Assembly: GCF_019578655.1 (NCBI RefSeq) | Contig: NC_063260.1 | Coordinates: 29,226,888 to 29,290,887 of the forward strand | DNA: 64,000 nt | Direction: 5' to 3' | Source: Ricinus communis | Lineage: Eukaryota > Streptophyta > Magnoliopsida > Malpighiales > Euphorbiaceae | In this document: piece after piece, positions 12,113 to 27,501 of the stretch | How positions within the stretch are numbered: position 1 is the first letter of the stretch | How the letters are laid out: each line of letters starts with the position of its first letter | Made by a program: the position numbers and the translations under genes | Notes under the pieces: model-generated | Database searches by the model: none | What the model was told of the DNA's origin: nothing | What the model saw: the letters and a program-made list of their open reading frames with translations, nothing else

Positions 12113-15100
12113 CTTTATAATTTAATCGCTAAATATCTAAAAATATAACCGAGCACGAACCAATTCTATTCAACGATAAATGTAGGTCAAAACAACGCGA
12201 TCTAGAAGAACATAAAATGCAGATTCCACGATCTGAATCCGGACAGGTAGAGAATTCATACACCGAATGTTACATCGATTTGCATTTTTACCCCAAAATG
12301 CGAGGGATTTGAATTAAATCCCAAATTTTTTTATATACAATGGATACGGATTAAAAATGCTTAATTAGATCCGTGCAATGCAGGTTCTGAGGTGATTGAA
12401 ATATTGCTGATCGAGGAGACCAGAATCGAAGGATTTACAATGTCTCCCGATCTATTTAAGAATTTTTTATATAGAAAAACAAAAAAAAAAATGTTTATAT
12501 TAAATACCAACAGCAATGGTTCATCGTGATAAACAGACAATGTTCGATTTTTTCTTTTTAGTTAAGGAAAGAAAGAAAAAAAAAAAAGAAGTTTCTTCAT
12601 TGTGGAGTTTTTTTGGAAGGGGGTTTTGGTTTGGCTCTGAAATTGGAAGGTTTAAAAAAGGAGCAGCGATTTCTTTGGCCGTTTAAACCGCTAATTAGGG
12701 ACGGTGGAGCCCACCCACCCGCTCACTTTGTTATAATATTTTTGCTCTTCTGCCCGTATTGATATTAGCTGGCACCACTAATATCATTTAATAGAAGAAA
12801 AATGGATAATGTCTATTTGAATTCGTTAATAGTAAATAGTGTAATCTAATTTGTCTCATCAGCATTGCAATTGCTTCCGTAGAATATAATAAGAAATACA
12901 TTTAGACAATTTATTTATTTATGAATATATAATGTTATTCCAGATGGTAAATATAGCTATTTCCTAATAAAAACTTTTGAAGGCAAGCTTGTTCAAACGA
13001 TTAATATATTTTAACATATTTTTCTACTATTTTAAAGAGTATTATGTTACAATTTTTAACATTTTAACTATAATTTTTAGTTATTTTATATTCCTATGAA
13101 ACCAATATTATGAGAATAGAAATATTAAAAAATCTAATAAGAAATTAAGATTATAAAGAATAATTTGGAGAGAAAAATAGAACTATTAAATACTTAAAAT
13201 TTATAATTAAGGTGTTTTATATTGTATTACAATATGTGAAAAAAGATAGATTGTCTTATCAATTAAAGAATTATTTTTTAATTATAATATTTATATTTAT
13301 TTATACCTTTCATCTTAAATATATTTCAACAAAATTATTTTGATATGATTTCATTTCAAGTAAAAAATTTAGTTAATTGAAAATTAATTTTTAGGTTAAA
13401 TTTTCTATAATTTAGTAAATTAAACTATAGCATAAAATATTTTTACTTTTATATATAAAGTAAAAAGTTGTTACTGAATTATATACTTAAAATATATAAA
13501 ATACTAAATCAACAAAAAATTTAAAAAATAAATGAATTAATCTAATATTGAATCAAGTTATAACACAATAATTTAATTTGATTCGATTTATATTATTAAA
13601 ATATTTAGTTTATTTAATTTTATGAGATATTCTTATTTATTTAATTTTATATAAATGCTATGAATATAAAAAAATTTAAGAGTTCAAACTATAGAAGATT
13701 ATTAAATCATATAAAAAAAGAAAATAAATTTTTATTTATAAATAATTTATCGTCATCAAAACTAATAAGTGCTTAAAAATTTTAAAAAGATATATCATGT
13801 TTACATATTCAATAAATGACTCAATATAATATATATAAATATATAATTAGTTAGTTAGTTATATAGTCAATTAATTTTTTCAGTATTTTCACTAAAATTT
13901 TCAAGTATGATACTATTAATTTTAATTTTAATGATTTTAAGTTATGTTATATATATTAAGAATGGCAACAAGTAGGGTACCCACCCATTTAAGGATATCC
14001 AAACCCGAACTTGATTAAAATACATATATCTAAATCCGTCCTAACCCCGTTTAAAAGATTATCTTTGTTACCCGAATCCGTTCCAAACCCGAATAAAAAT
14101 ACCTGTATACCATTCTAACACGATTAAAATTCGTTTAAATTAAATAATTATTAAATATATTTATAAATATTTAAATGAGTAGTGGGTATTTATCCATTTA
14201 TATAAATATCTAAATAGTTAAACGAGTATCTGTTTATCAAACCGTTTCCAGTAATTAAAATTTGAAATGTATTAAATCAATGCAAAAGAAATTATAAAAA
14301 TTAATTAAATTTATATATTAACATTAAATATTAAATATACTAATATAATTTAAACATAAATTTAGTAAAATTTAAAATAATGTCATGAATAATAAAAATA
14401 AAATAATGTCTGTAAAATTAAATCCGAACTCAGTACGGATAGTAAAATTAAATTCCAAACCTGCTATTATTACTCGAATTCGTCCTATTAGAATTAGATT
14501 GGATCGGGTACTGAAAAATATCCACCCGGTTATTATCTCTAATAGTTGTTGTTAATCAAAGGACTTAAGTGATATAGATCTTACAAAATTAGATTATACG
14601 TGGCTAAAATAAATATAAAGGTTCGACGTAACAAATGGGGGAAATTTTAAGGGCATATTTGGACCTTATCCCAATAATAAATACCCTGCAGCACTTGGTT
14701 AATAACGTGCTAGCCATTGAATTCTTTTGACACAATTTATTACTAGCATTTAAAAGATCCTTTCTTTTTTCTTTTCCAATGTTTTTTAATTAATAAAGCG
14801 GAAAAACTCAAGAACTGGTATAAAACTGAGAAAATAATTAAAATAGAATTATATTTTTAAATAAAAACCCTTTTCCATCTCTAACTGATTAATATATTTT
14901 AAAATTATAAACAATATTTATTTTCCAATATTTATCCATTTAAAAGATCCATTTTAAAATTATAACAAAAACTTAAAATATTCAAATTATAGAAAAATAA
15001 AACTAAATTTTCTATTTCTTCAAAAATGCATCTTCATCTTTTAATTCATTAATGGAGTAGCTTGTTTTATTTATGTAAAGATTAATGTAAAAAAAATAGA

Positions 15101-15726
15101 TCTTTTTAATTTAATGATGTTTTTATTTTTATTTAAATTTAATAAAAATTATAATATTAAAATTAATAGAATAGCAATTTAACAATGAATAAAGATACTT
15201 TTGTTAATTAGTGAAAATATTTTTATAAATTTTTTTGGAACTGTTGGAAAAGAAATAAATAATTGTGCCCGAGAGTAATAATTCTAAAGAAGGCCAGGTC
15301 AAATTGGGTATTGAAAAAGTACATCTAGGGACACTCTGATATTATTATTTTATTTATAAACTAAATTAAAAAAAAGCACAAAAACTAGTACAGTACTCCG
15401 GGTACAGTGGTACAGTTTAAAGTAAACTGAAACTCTTTAGTCTTCAGAAGTCAAAAAAATACCAAAGGACAAGACTTCCTCCTCTTCCTTGGCGCCCTTT
15501 TACCTGCCCTATCTGGACAGGTACCCATCTCTTTTTCTCTGTTTCTTTTATCAGTATCACCTGTCCACCATTAATGCATGGATTATATTCCTCGCCGACT
15601 ACTCAATTCTTGGTTTTTCTTGTTTCTTGCAAGGAAAGGTTGGAGCTTTTCTTTCGCGGGTTCTCTTGTGTCTTGTTAGGAAAAAGATTGGAGCTTTTTT
15701 TTTTTGGTTGAAGTGATAAGAGAAGG
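12113..15726. other. Divergent intergenic region NPSN11/CLSY
   Basis: This holds the 5' ends of both flanking genes. On the NPSN11 side a pyrimidine-rich leader lies at about 12480-12660 and a TGGGCT site II-like motif (minus strand, 12709-12714) sits just upstream. From 12780 to 15400 the DNA is strongly AT-rich without coding potential, apart from the GC-richer block at 13957-14542. On the CLSY side the leader probably begins near 15440. A possible leader intron there would run from GTACCC at 15521 to an AG near 15631. Confidence 0.5.
13957..14542. mobile_element. Degenerate non-autonomous transposon-like block
   Basis: An island of CCCGAA/GGGTAC-rich sequence in otherwise AT-rich DNA. The left end reads AATGGCAACAAGTAGGGTAC. 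The right end, read on the minus strand, starts TTAGAGATAATAACCGGGTG. Both are degenerate relatives of the ATGGCAAYGGGT-type terminal sequence seen on many plant hAT-like or MITE copies (recalled, not searched). There is no ORF, and no clear 8-bp target-site duplication. Confidence 0.45.
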
Positions 15727-18700
15727 ATGGAATATACATTGCCAGTAGCGAAAAGAACTCGTAGCTGTACAGCAGCACAATGGCGTGAGAGATGGAAAAA
15801 GGAAAGGAATGGAAAAGAAGTTAGCAGTAATGCCACTTATTCGACAAGTTTTAGCGGGTTTAGACAAGTTAATGAGGGTAAGAGTTCCAGTGAATCTTGT
15901 CGAAAAGATAATCGAGATGGGTATGGCTGTGATTATAGTGAAGGGAAGGAGGTTTCCGTGTCAGCTAGCTTTGGTGGGTATAGAAAAGTAGAAGGGGAAA
16001 AGATAGTGGAGAGGAAGAAGACGGCTACTACTGCTTGTTCAAAGGGTAATGGGAGAGGGAATTTAGGTTGGGACGATGATAGTAATGACGAGATTGATTT
16101 GGGTGGTTCTAATTTTGAATCTGATGGTGTAGAAAGTTTGGGGAGCGAGGATGTTGAGAAGAAAGGTTGTAAGAAAAGTGGGAGCATGGAGGTGGAAGAA
16201 AGCTGTAGTGGGCGCAAATCATCATCTAATGGGGAGAAGGATAATGATGATGATGAGATTGTGGAGATTTCAGATAGTGAAAGTGAGGAAATTCTGGTTG
16301 TTGAGAGCGAAGAGAGTGAAGAGGATAATAATGATTCAGATGGTGAGTATGATGAAGAGGCAACATCTTCTGACTGTTCTTTTGATTTTCAGGAGTCGAG
16401 TAGTGGGGATGAGGAGGAAGAAAACGAGGGGGTTTCGGATTATAGGGGGAAAGGAGAAAAGGTTGAGCTTGGATTGAAAAGGAAAAAGAGGTCCGGAATG
16501 GATTTAAATGGTTCTGATGATAGCAAATTTGATGTTATTGATGATGATAAATATTTCTGTTCCGTTTCAAAACGGACAAGATCACGATATCCTTCAAAAT
16601 CTAATGATAAGAGAATTGACTTTGGATCCAGTAGCTGTCCTTTGAGTGTTGAGGAGGATGATCTTAATGATTTTGAAGGCAGTGGTGATAATGGTGGTGA
16701 TGATGAAACGTCCGGCCCTGATCAGAAAGCTAAGTCAAGAAAAGGGAAACTCAAATCTAAGAAAAAGAAAGGTGATAAGCATGTGCAGGAAATCTGTGGG
16801 GGGCAGCACACTAAAAAGAGAATTCGTGCCTATGATGATGATGAAGTTGTCAAGATTCTTGGAAATTCCATATTTGACAAGGAAACTGTGCTTTTGGAAG
16901 TGATTAATGAGCAGGTCAAGCCGAGTCTTCCATTGAAATACACATTTGGAACTGAAGAATCAACTCCAATAGAGAAATCAGAAGAAGAAAAGGAATTGGA
17001 CAATCTTTGGGCTGAAATGGCCCTTGCCCTTTGTGCAAATGATGTCACAGAGGTCCTCGTTTGTTTTCTTATTTGGTTGTTTATAATAGATATTACGCCT
17101 ATATAGAGAATTCTAGTGGAAGAAACAAGATAAAATCATTGAGACCCCTATAGTTTTCATATTTTAGTATGATTTCTGAAGGATACATGCTTGATTGCGT
17201 TAAGTTCGAAAAAGTATTTATATTTATGGTCAGAATTGAAGTAATTTCCAACCATGATGATTGCACAACCGACTAAACTTCTACAATAAATGAAATATTC
17301 CTGTTAATAAGACTCTGGCATAAAATTTTGAAATTAGTGTGAAATATAAAAGGCAATTGTATCTATGAAACTAGGTTCCATTCATCTTTTTGGGTGCTTT
17401 TAGTTCTCACTTTACTCATTTGCATCTGGGGTTTGTTCTATTTTTTTATCTGTTAGCTTTACATATGTGTTATAGAGTCCAGTTCTTCTGTCATTTTGTA
17501 TTTTACGTTTTACAAATTGGCACCTCTATTAAATTGAAAGCATTGTTTTTTCAATGTTGATCAGCAGGGCAAAAGCGAAGCTGATGTTTGTCCTGAAGTT
17601 GAACTTGATACTGCTGCCCTTTGTCACCGAGGGAATCACCAATTTATTCTTGATGAAGAGATTGGAATCAAATGCAGATTTTGCTCTTTTGTAGATCTGG
17701 AGATCAAATATTATACTGCACCCTTTGTCAGCTTCAATATCTTAAACTACTCATCTTTAGTTCATGTTTATTAGTTCACCCTGTCATAATTGTTTATTCA
17801 AGTGTTTTTATTTGCTGTTTATTGCATTAATATTGTCTGCAATAGTAATGGAATTTCTCAATCAAACAAAGGTGAGCCATGTCACCTGGAAAAAGAAAAG
17901 AAGAAATCCCATTGGCAGCCTTCTAGTAACCTAATTGTCTTACCTGAGATTCAATTGTATAGTATAAGCTAGTTTAGTAACTGAATTTTAATTATATTGT
18001 CTTGTGTGAAATTCAAGACTAAGACTTGGTATTATCTGTTGCAGGGTAAACAGCCATGGGGAAATTCAGAAAGGAGAGATGGTAATGGAGAAAAACTTGA
18101 CATCTTTGAGGAGCTTCACATTCAAGATTCTGATGATGACTCAAAGCATGGGTATGATTCTTGCACTCATGCGCAAGGCACAGTGTGGGGCATCATTCCT
18201 GGTATTGGAAGGGATCTCCATGAACATCAACGTGAGGGTTTTGAATTTCTATGGAAAAACATAGCTGGAGGGATTTATCTGGATAAGTTGAAAGAGCGGA
18301 CCCGTTTTGATGGTGGGAGTGGATGCATAATATCACATGCCCCTGGGACAGGGAAAACCCGTCTGGCTATAGTCTTTCTTCAGTCCTACATGAAATTGTA
18401 TCCAGAGTGTAGACCATTGATTATTACCCCCAGCACACTGCTGCTTTCCTGGGAAGCAGAATTCAAGAAGTGGAAGTTTGACATTCCATTTCACAACTTG
18501 AACACACAAAAGTTCTGTGGCAGGGAAAATGCAGCTGCTTTGAGGCTTATTAAATCTGGACAGCACAGTATAAATTCTGTCCGTATGGTGAAGTTATATT
18601 CCTGGAAAAAGGATAAGAGTGTCCTTGGCATTAGCTATAAACTTTTTGAAGAGCTTGTCAGAGAAGACAAGAAGAGAAGCAAGACACAGCAGAAGTCGGA

Positions 18701-19976
18701 AGATGACATGCGCAATGCCCTTCTTCAACTTCCTGGTCTTTTAGTGCTTGATGAAGGACACACCCCACGCAATGACAATAGTCTTGTCTTTAAGGCATTA
18801 TCTAGAATTCGAACAGATAAGCGCATTATTCTCTCGGGAACCCCTTTCCAAAATAACTTCACTGAGCTTTTCAATACGCTTTTGTTGGTGAGGCCAAAAT
18901 TTGCAGATTCGTTATTGTACAACTGCAATGAATCTTTTGGCAAGAAAAGACGTGGGCGGAAGACAAATGGAGCAAGAGGAACTTGGGCATCTCTGACAGG
19001 TTCCATTGCCAAAGATGGCAATGACAGATTTAAAGCTGAGAAGTTGGAGGAGGTAAGAGCAATGATCAAGCCCTTTGTGCATGTATATAGGGGCAATATA
19101 CTACAGCAGAGACTTCCTGGCTTGAGAGATGCTATGGTTATTCTGCAACCAGTCCAATTGCAGAAGAGTCTCCTTGATAAAGTTCAAGGAACAGGCAATT
19201 TCCATTCGGAATATTTGGTATCTCTGGTTTCTCTGCATCCTTCTTCTCTGTTGCTGCTTAAAAAAATTTCTAATTTGGAAAAATTTGCTGAACGTAGTGT
19301 GCTAGAAAAGCATAAATTGAATCCAGAAATGGGAGCTAAGACAAAATTTCTTATGGAAATTATCCTGCTTAGTGAGGCCATGAAGGAAAGGGTATTGGTC
19401 TTCAGCCAGTATCTTGATCCATTGAAATTGATAGCCATGCAGCTTGAATCTAGGTTCCATTGGATCCAAGGGAAGGAAATATTACATATGCATGGAAAAC
19501 TTGACATGGGCGAGCGCCAATCACTGATTAAGGATTTCAATGACAGGAAGAGTGAAGCAAAAGTGATGCTTGCATCAACAAAGGCTTGTTCTGAAGGGAT
19601 AAATCTTGTTGGTGCTTCAAGGGTCGTTCTACTTGATGTTGTGTGGAATCCATCAGTCGTAAGGCAAGCTATAAGCCGGGCATATAGGCTTGGGCAGGAG
19701 AAAGTTGTATACATTTATCATCTCATCGCATCAGAAACATTGGAAGAGGATAAATACTGTCGGCAAGCTGAAAAAGAGCGGTTGTCAGAGTTGGTGTTCG
19801 ACTCTTCAGACAGGGCCTCTAGTCCACAGAAAATATCACCCAAGGTATCAGATGGTGAGGAGGATAGAATCTTGGAAGAGATAGTTCAGCGCAAGAATTT
19901 GAGAGACATTCTGAAGAAGATAGTTTACCAACCCAAAGATGTAATTGCGGAAGACTTTGGCTTCCTCAATCTGTAA
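15727..19976 (+). CDS. CLSY4: SNF2 domain protein CLASSY 3/4-like (RNA-directed DNA methylation)
   Basis: Three coding exons: 15727-17052, 17568-17726, 18045-19976, giving 1,138 residues, close to Arabidopsis CLSY4. The N-terminus (MEYTLPVAKRTRS) is typical. Residues 1-440 are acidic and Ser-rich with basic patches that look like nuclear localisation signals. Exon 2 encodes a Cys/His motif (CHRGNH...CRFC). The ATPase core follows: Walker A APGTGKT near 594-600, DEGH at about 731-734, SGTPFQN near 759. The helicase C lobe spans about 944-1064 and ends in QAISRAYRLGQ (1036-1046). Family knowledge: CLSY proteins recruit RNA polymerase IV with SHH1 to chromatin, directing 24-nt siRNA production. 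CLSY3 and CLSY4 act at CG-methylated and reproductive loci. Choosing between CLSY3 and CLSY4 needs a tree; length favours CLSY4. A NAGNAG acceptor precedes exon 2. Confidence 0.93.
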
Positions 19977-21254
19977 GTAACATGCTGGGAGCTGCTGCTG
20001 GTAATTTTTCATCCTTTTGAAGCTGAAACACTGATCTGTTTTGGTCCAAAAGTCTAGTGACTATTGGAAGTGTTGGCCAATACTCAAAATTACGTAAATC
20101 AGTACATTACAGATATAGTGCGAGAAGGTAGGCTTCATTGTTCTTATTTTCTGAGATATCCCAGTTCTTGGCTTAGGCGACAGTTTGGAATATATCATTC
20201 TTTTTGTTGATCAATGGAATATATCAATTAACTCATGCAGATGTAGATACATCTATCTGGTGGAACCAGTTATTGACGACTTCTTTTTTACCTTATAACA
20301 TATTTTTTCTTTTTTGTTACTGCTGCTGCTTGGTGTTAAAAAATACTTGAACTTGCAACTTCTATTCTTTCTTTTTCTTTTCCCTTTTCTACCCTTTCCA
20401 ATTTCAAATAAGTCTCAATTTGGATGTGAATGAATTAAAGTGATATTATGCCTATTATTAGCAAAATTCACGCTGGCAAAGTTTGGAACCCTACAATGCT
20501 ACAACGTAGAACAATGAAGCAGTTTAGAACTGCGAACGTAAACAACCCTAAATATAGACATAAACGTGCCACTAGTCTAAATAAGAATTTCTCTATATAC
20601 AGATTGCTACTAATCATGTAATTTTCAATTTGACCAAATAATTCATATTTTACTTGTTAAATAAGATATATATCAAAAAAATAGAACGTGCGATCTCATA
20701 TGCTCAAATTACAAATACATCTGAAAAAATCTTGCATGTCAAAATGAGTAAAGAATTTAAAATGTCTACCTTTTAATTTCATGAATTTAGCCTGATGCAT
20801 GACGTTCATAAATCTTAGGCACCTTAGTAAAGAAAGATTATACATCCAAATCATATTCAGCCATATTAATATATATCTTCACTTATTTTCCGATACTAGT
20901 AATTAGAAAGAATCTCTTCTTTAATTAAAAAATTTATATTACTTATATTACCAATTGATGAATATAGGCATCACATAAAAGAATCAAATAATAAAACTAC
21001 AAAACACACACAAAAAAAAAAAAAAAAAGAAAAGGAAAAGAATTGATCTAATCCTGGGCCATGAATAGAGATATTCAAGTAGATGAATAGACCAGGGCCC
21101 ATTTGAATCCGGGCCTTGCTTCATTAACCCTTTTTCTGAGTCCATTTACCTATAAAAGCCAGGTTAAAGAAACCCTAGGGTTTCTCATTAGCTCAATCCT
21201 TCAGTTTGCAGCTGTTTCTCGCTCCACTGCCAGAGATCCGTCAAGCTAATAACA
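19977..21254. other. Intergenic: CLSY 3' UTR and eL43 promoter
   Basis: The first few hundred bases should be the CLSY 3' UTR. The stretch 20400-21050 is AT-rich with nothing recognised and ends in an A-rich tract near 21010-21030. The last 200 bases are the eL43 promoter and leader, listed separately. Confidence 0.55.
21055..21183 (+). promoter_or_regulatory. eL43 core promoter: site II motifs, TATA box, telo-box
   Basis: TGGGCC at 21055-21060 and an inverted TGGGCC within AGGGCCCATT (21094-21103) are site II motifs. TATAAAA lies at 21151-21157. A telo-box AAACCCTA at 21170 is part of the near-palindrome AACCCTAGGGTTT. Site II plus telo-box is the known signature of plant ribosomal protein and proliferation-linked promoters. 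Transcription probably starts in the pyrimidine-rich stretch near 21183-21200. Confidence 0.8.
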
Positions 21255-22877
<1,623 letters not shown>

Positions 22878-23724
22878 GCATTATTATTGGGGTCATTTTA
22901 CTTGTCTGTGCTGTCGCTTTAGCTAGACTACTTCAAAATGTTTGAGGATGTTACATCTACTTTTTTTTCAAGTAGTATACAGTTTTAACTTTTGATGATT
23001 TGCTATTTAGTTGTTTATGTGATGTTTTTTTCCTCTTAAAAAATGACATATTTGCTGTGCAAAATATCAATTTTAGCAATTGGAGGTTGCAATCTTAGCT
23101 TTTGCCAACAATGAATAGAGTTTTTAGAATGTTCTTCTGTAATTTACGAGGGAAGTTAATTAATTTAAGTGGAAAAACGATATCTAGATGTGGTTTAATC
23201 ATATTCTTAGGAATTGGCAATGGAGTTATTGATAGAATTCAAATAAAGCCCAGATGCATAATTGACACAGGGAATGGAGTGGCAGAATTGGATGCTTTCT
23301 GTCTTCTCTTGCATTGCATAAAGCCTAGAATACTAGCAACAATTGCTGCATCATTTCGTGGAGGGAATACAAATAACCAAGTACATTTACAAGAGGCTAC
23401 TGGATTGGCAAACCCTTATCTAAATTTGTGCACCATGTTGTCACTCGAATAGAAACATTTGCACATCACTCGACCCTCACTCTAAAAACTTCTTACTCAT
23501 GTTATGTACATATTAATTGGCAAAAAGAAGGTTCGGACCCTTCTTGCTCCTCAATCAGCCATCTCTGTGGCTGAATGTGGTTCCAAGCGGGTAACTTGTG
23601 ATTCCTTGCAACAATATAGAAACAGTAATACAGCACTGAAAAGAGGTTTAAACACCTTGGACCTTGGTCAATTTATAAGACATGACTGCAAAGTCTGCAA
23701 TAGCTTTCCTTGCTGAATGCAAGA
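22878..23724. other. Convergent intergenic region between eL43 and the MORN gene
   Basis: It contains the 3' UTRs of two convergent genes. An open frame at 23102-23452 (plus strand) has no recognisable family and could be chance. No repeat or RNA gene is seen. Confidence 0.5.
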
Positions 23725-26700
23725 CTAAACAAAGGGAGTTGGTGCACCATCATTGCTGTTATGATACATTTGTACTTGGACAGCCTTTACTGCTGCAACT
23801 CTGGAAGCATTAGCTGCTTTGTTAGCTGCTGCCACAGTTTTGTTTATCCTATCATCTACCTTTGCAACACCATATGCTTTCTCAGCAGCACGCCGTGCTT
23901 CCTGCTCATAGCACAGTAATTAATTAATCGGATTAGTTCATATTTCATCATAATTTATGTCATTTATGCTCTTCCATCATTTGACTAATCAATTCTATCA
24001 GTAGACTCAGTTGGAAAAGTTCCAATAAATATAAACAGAGCATCAGGTAGAATAAGATTAAAAAAGAAAGGCACCTATAACTTAATGTGCATCTGGCTAT
24101 AACTCATTGAACAAGCAGCTGTGCAAAGCCATTGTCCTTAACCGCACAAACATATAACAGCTGTGCAGTACATTCTAAAGACAGTTACAAAGGAAAGCCA
24201 GAAGCTCAGCTGACAATTTAATTGAAATACATAAACTTCTCTTTGAGGAATCCTTGATTTCCCACAACAAATAATACAGCATTTTGGCTGGTCCTTGTCT
24301 ACACTAGAAACAGAGTTTAACAACCCTTTCATATATTCCTATCATATCTTGAGCAGAATTTTTGAAGTCGAGCTGAGCTTGATTTATCCAACACCTTGTT
24401 TGTATACAATAAGCTCAAGTGATATTGCTATGTTTCCTGACGCAGTGGAAGATTAGAATGGGATGATTAACCTTGGAATATTAAAAATAATCAGGGTTTA
24501 ACCTCTGAATTCAAATTTAAATTGAAATCAGAAAATACAACCTAAAACTCTCCACTGGAATCCTATCTATACTAGTATAAGTCCTAATCCAGGACTGGAA
24601 ACTGATCCTACCAGTTAAATATTCATCTAATTAAAGAAGAATTCTATATAAAGATGGAAAAGAAACCTAAACTCATAAAGTCCTCAACCAACGGAAATAG
24701 GAAAAGTGAACAAAATTGTAATCTAAGTGGATGCTTCTGCAGCATTTTCAAAGTTATATTTTTCATATAATCCACTTTTCATTCAATTAAATTTTTTTTA
24801 AAGATAACATGGATTTACAAGTCTGAACATGCAGTTACCTGGACAGCATTAAGAACTTTGGAATGGCTAACAGCATACAGAGATTTGGAAAGGCTATCCT
24901 GTAAGACAGGGACATCAAGAACACCATTTTGCCAGTGACCAGATTGTGCTTCCCCATTTCTGAAAGTGTACATACCAAGTCCTTGCCTCCTTCCCTCATG
25001 CCATGCTCCTTCATATTGATGCCCATTTCCAAACTGATAAACTCCAAAACCATGCATCTTATCTGCAAAATATTCCCCAGCATATGTGTCCCCGTTTCTG
25101 CAAACCAGACAACAAATTATTCAGATCACTAATTTCAAATGCAAATTACAAATAGAATCACTTGAAGATTGCTACTGGACTTTAAGTCATCCCTACAACT
25201 GTTTGGAAACTCTTATCTTCCATTATAAACTTACAATCGATTTCCACATAAAGGTATAACTTAGTCACTATGTTATGCTTCATTCTCCATTTAAAAACCG
25301 TTTAGGGAAAAGTAATTCTAACATAGAATACATGCACCCATGTAACCTAGATTCTACAGAATTGTATGATATAATTAAATCAATCAATTTAAAACGGAAA
25401 ATATAGGGTCAATTTAGTATGGAAAATCTAGGGTCAAATATCTTGATGTGATGTTTCAGTGTTAGTTTAGGATGTTTATGTTAAAGATATATACTTGACA
25501 TTTAGTTGTATTTAAAACCACATGCTATTCTCAAATGCCATAACTTTTAGGTATAATGTGTGGCATCCAACTACAGAACTTTGAGAAGATCACTTCTCAA
25601 ACTGCATGAATGGATGCTGATGGCCACTTGTAACGTCCAAAACCAAACCCCATTATTTTAGGCTCTAAATAATGAACTTCAACCCAAAAGGACAGGGGGA
25701 GGGGGGACAGCTCAGAGAGAATATCCAAAGCAATTCAGATAAGAGACAATTTATTCTCTGGCAGGACTACAAGCACGGCTTAGAAGGAGAGACAGAGTAA
25801 ACAAACAAAGAAGAATCATCTTCACTTGTAAATCAACAGGAACCCATTACATCCTTGCTGACATTTCCAAGTGTGAATTATAAGTCAATAAAAAAACAAT
25901 TAGAGTACTTGGTCTTACAAAGATGAATAAAGATATCCAAAGAAAATCCGAACTAAATTCTTACTGGCTGAATATTCATCATTGACTAATATCAGAAACC
26001 CTCAAATCCTAAGAAGTATTTCGGCTTTGCTAAGTGAAGGCCAACTGTTGTTGGGAATAAGAAAAGGACTCTCTAAACATTACAATGATAAATATAAACT
26101 CCTTCATGGATTTATAAGATCCCATCACATACGGAAACTTAATGTGGCCATCCAAATACAGATAAGGCATTGTCAAGCATGATTAAGAAAAATGCAACTT
26201 AAAGCAGGACATCATCCTAAACAGAAAAGAAATAAGAAAAAAAATCCAACAATTAATTAAAATTAAGAAAAGAAAATAAATAGAATGCAAAAAAAGAAAA
26301 AAAAAAAAAGGTCAGAACTTTACCTGAAATGGTAATGACCAAACCCATGCTTGACACCCCATTTGAATTCCCCAACATACCGACTCCCATCCTCACAAGT
26401 ATGAATCCCACTTCCATGACACTGTCCATTAGACCATTCCCCAGCATAAACATCACCAGCATAAAATCTATAAACTCCAATTCCATGCCGTAGGCCCTGC
26501 CTATATTGGCCTCTATATCGGCTCCCTTTAGCCCAAGTTTCAACCCCATAACCATCATACTTGTCATCAATCCAATCACCCTCATATCTCCCACTCATAT
26601 AATAGTAATAAACCCCACTACCTGAACACCTTCCTTTATGAATTTCACCCTCATAGACATCGCCATTGCTATAAATTTGAACCCAAGACCCTGAATTTGG

Positions 26701-27501
26701 TATCTTTTCTGTTTCTCGATTAGATCCAATTGACCATATTACAGGTGTTGATACTTTTGAAGGTAATCCAGTTGAATTAAGCTTATTAGGCAAACAACGA
26801 GATACAAGTAAGCGAATAGAAGGCAAGCGAGGGATTGCAAGATTAAGAGAAATCAAAAGGGTAGTTAAAAAAGCAAGAATTGAGAGCAAATTTAAGATAA
26901 AAAAAGAGCGAGGATTGGATAAAAAGAAATAAAGAGAAGGCAAGGAAATAAAGACTAAAACTTTTAAATGCACACAAAGCAAACGGGCATGGCTAAAATG
27001 GAAAATGAATTTATAAGCAAGAGCTCTTATTGAAAATGGAGTGTGGAAACACTTGGGTTTTGTAGTAAAATCGGATCGGTGAATAGGGAAAGAAGATAGC
27101 GAAGGAGAATGAGAAAGAGCAGTAGTCATAATTGAAGAAGTTCTTTTGTGGGGTGTTGAGAAAAATGGTTTTTGTGAAGTTGTTGATTGATGATTGGAAA
27201 TAGGTTGTTCATGTTCATGGTCATGGTGATAGTGAAAGCGAGGTGGTTGGTGGGTTGGTTGTGGCGGTGGGAATGGGATTGGGAGATGGGTCAGGTTTTG
27301 AAATTGGTTTTTCTGTGGGTAAGAGTATGATTGAGTTTGGGTATGAATATGCTGCTGTTGTAGATGATGGTCATCAAGGACTGGAGAGATGGGTGTGTTT
27401 TTGCCTCTATTTCTGCTGCCTCCAATTTGGTTCGTGATCTGGGTTTCTAGCACTGATGATTTCTTGGAAGAATTTACATTCATAAATGCACAAGAAAGCA
27501 T
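23725..27501 (-). CDS. Membrane-associated MORN-repeat protein
   Basis: Three exons on the minus strand: 27501-26324, 25097-24839, 23901-23725, giving 537 residues. The N-terminal 120 residues are low-complexity (Gln, His, Pro, Ser). Residues about 150-235 hold hydrophobic stretches, probably two membrane spans (VLVFISLPSLYFFL and FFILNLLSILAFLTTLLISL). Residues about 283-460 contain seven MORN repeats plus a partial eighth. Each has the YxGxW/Y/F...G.G.Y pattern, for example YEGDWIDDKYDGYGV and YAGEYFADKMHGFGVYQFGN. The C-terminal tail on exon 3 is Ala-rich and helical (EARRAAEKAYGVAKVDDRIN). Homologues exist throughout plants, often mislabelled as PIP 5-kinase or SET7/9 because of the MORN repeats; no kinase or SET domain is present. 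MORN repeats bind lipids or proteins, so a scaffold at a membrane is inferred. A second ATG lies at codon 7. Confidence 0.92.

Noticed and set aside
15785..16903. Several open frames overlapping CLSY exon 1 on both strands
   Set aside because: They are shadows of a purine-rich, acidic coding exon (GAT/GAA/AGT repeats). Only the long plus frame joins to the SNF2 exons in phase.
18333..19714. Antisense frames of 77-176 residues across CLSY exon 3
   Set aside because: They overlap a clear ATPase domain and their translations match no family I know.
23102..23452. 116-codon frame between eL43 and the MORN gene
   Set aside because: No recognised motif, and it lies where two 3' UTRs converge.
25629..26170. 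TGTAACGTCC in the MORN gene intron as an LTR start
   Set aside because: No matching end, no polypurine tract and no target duplication could be found.
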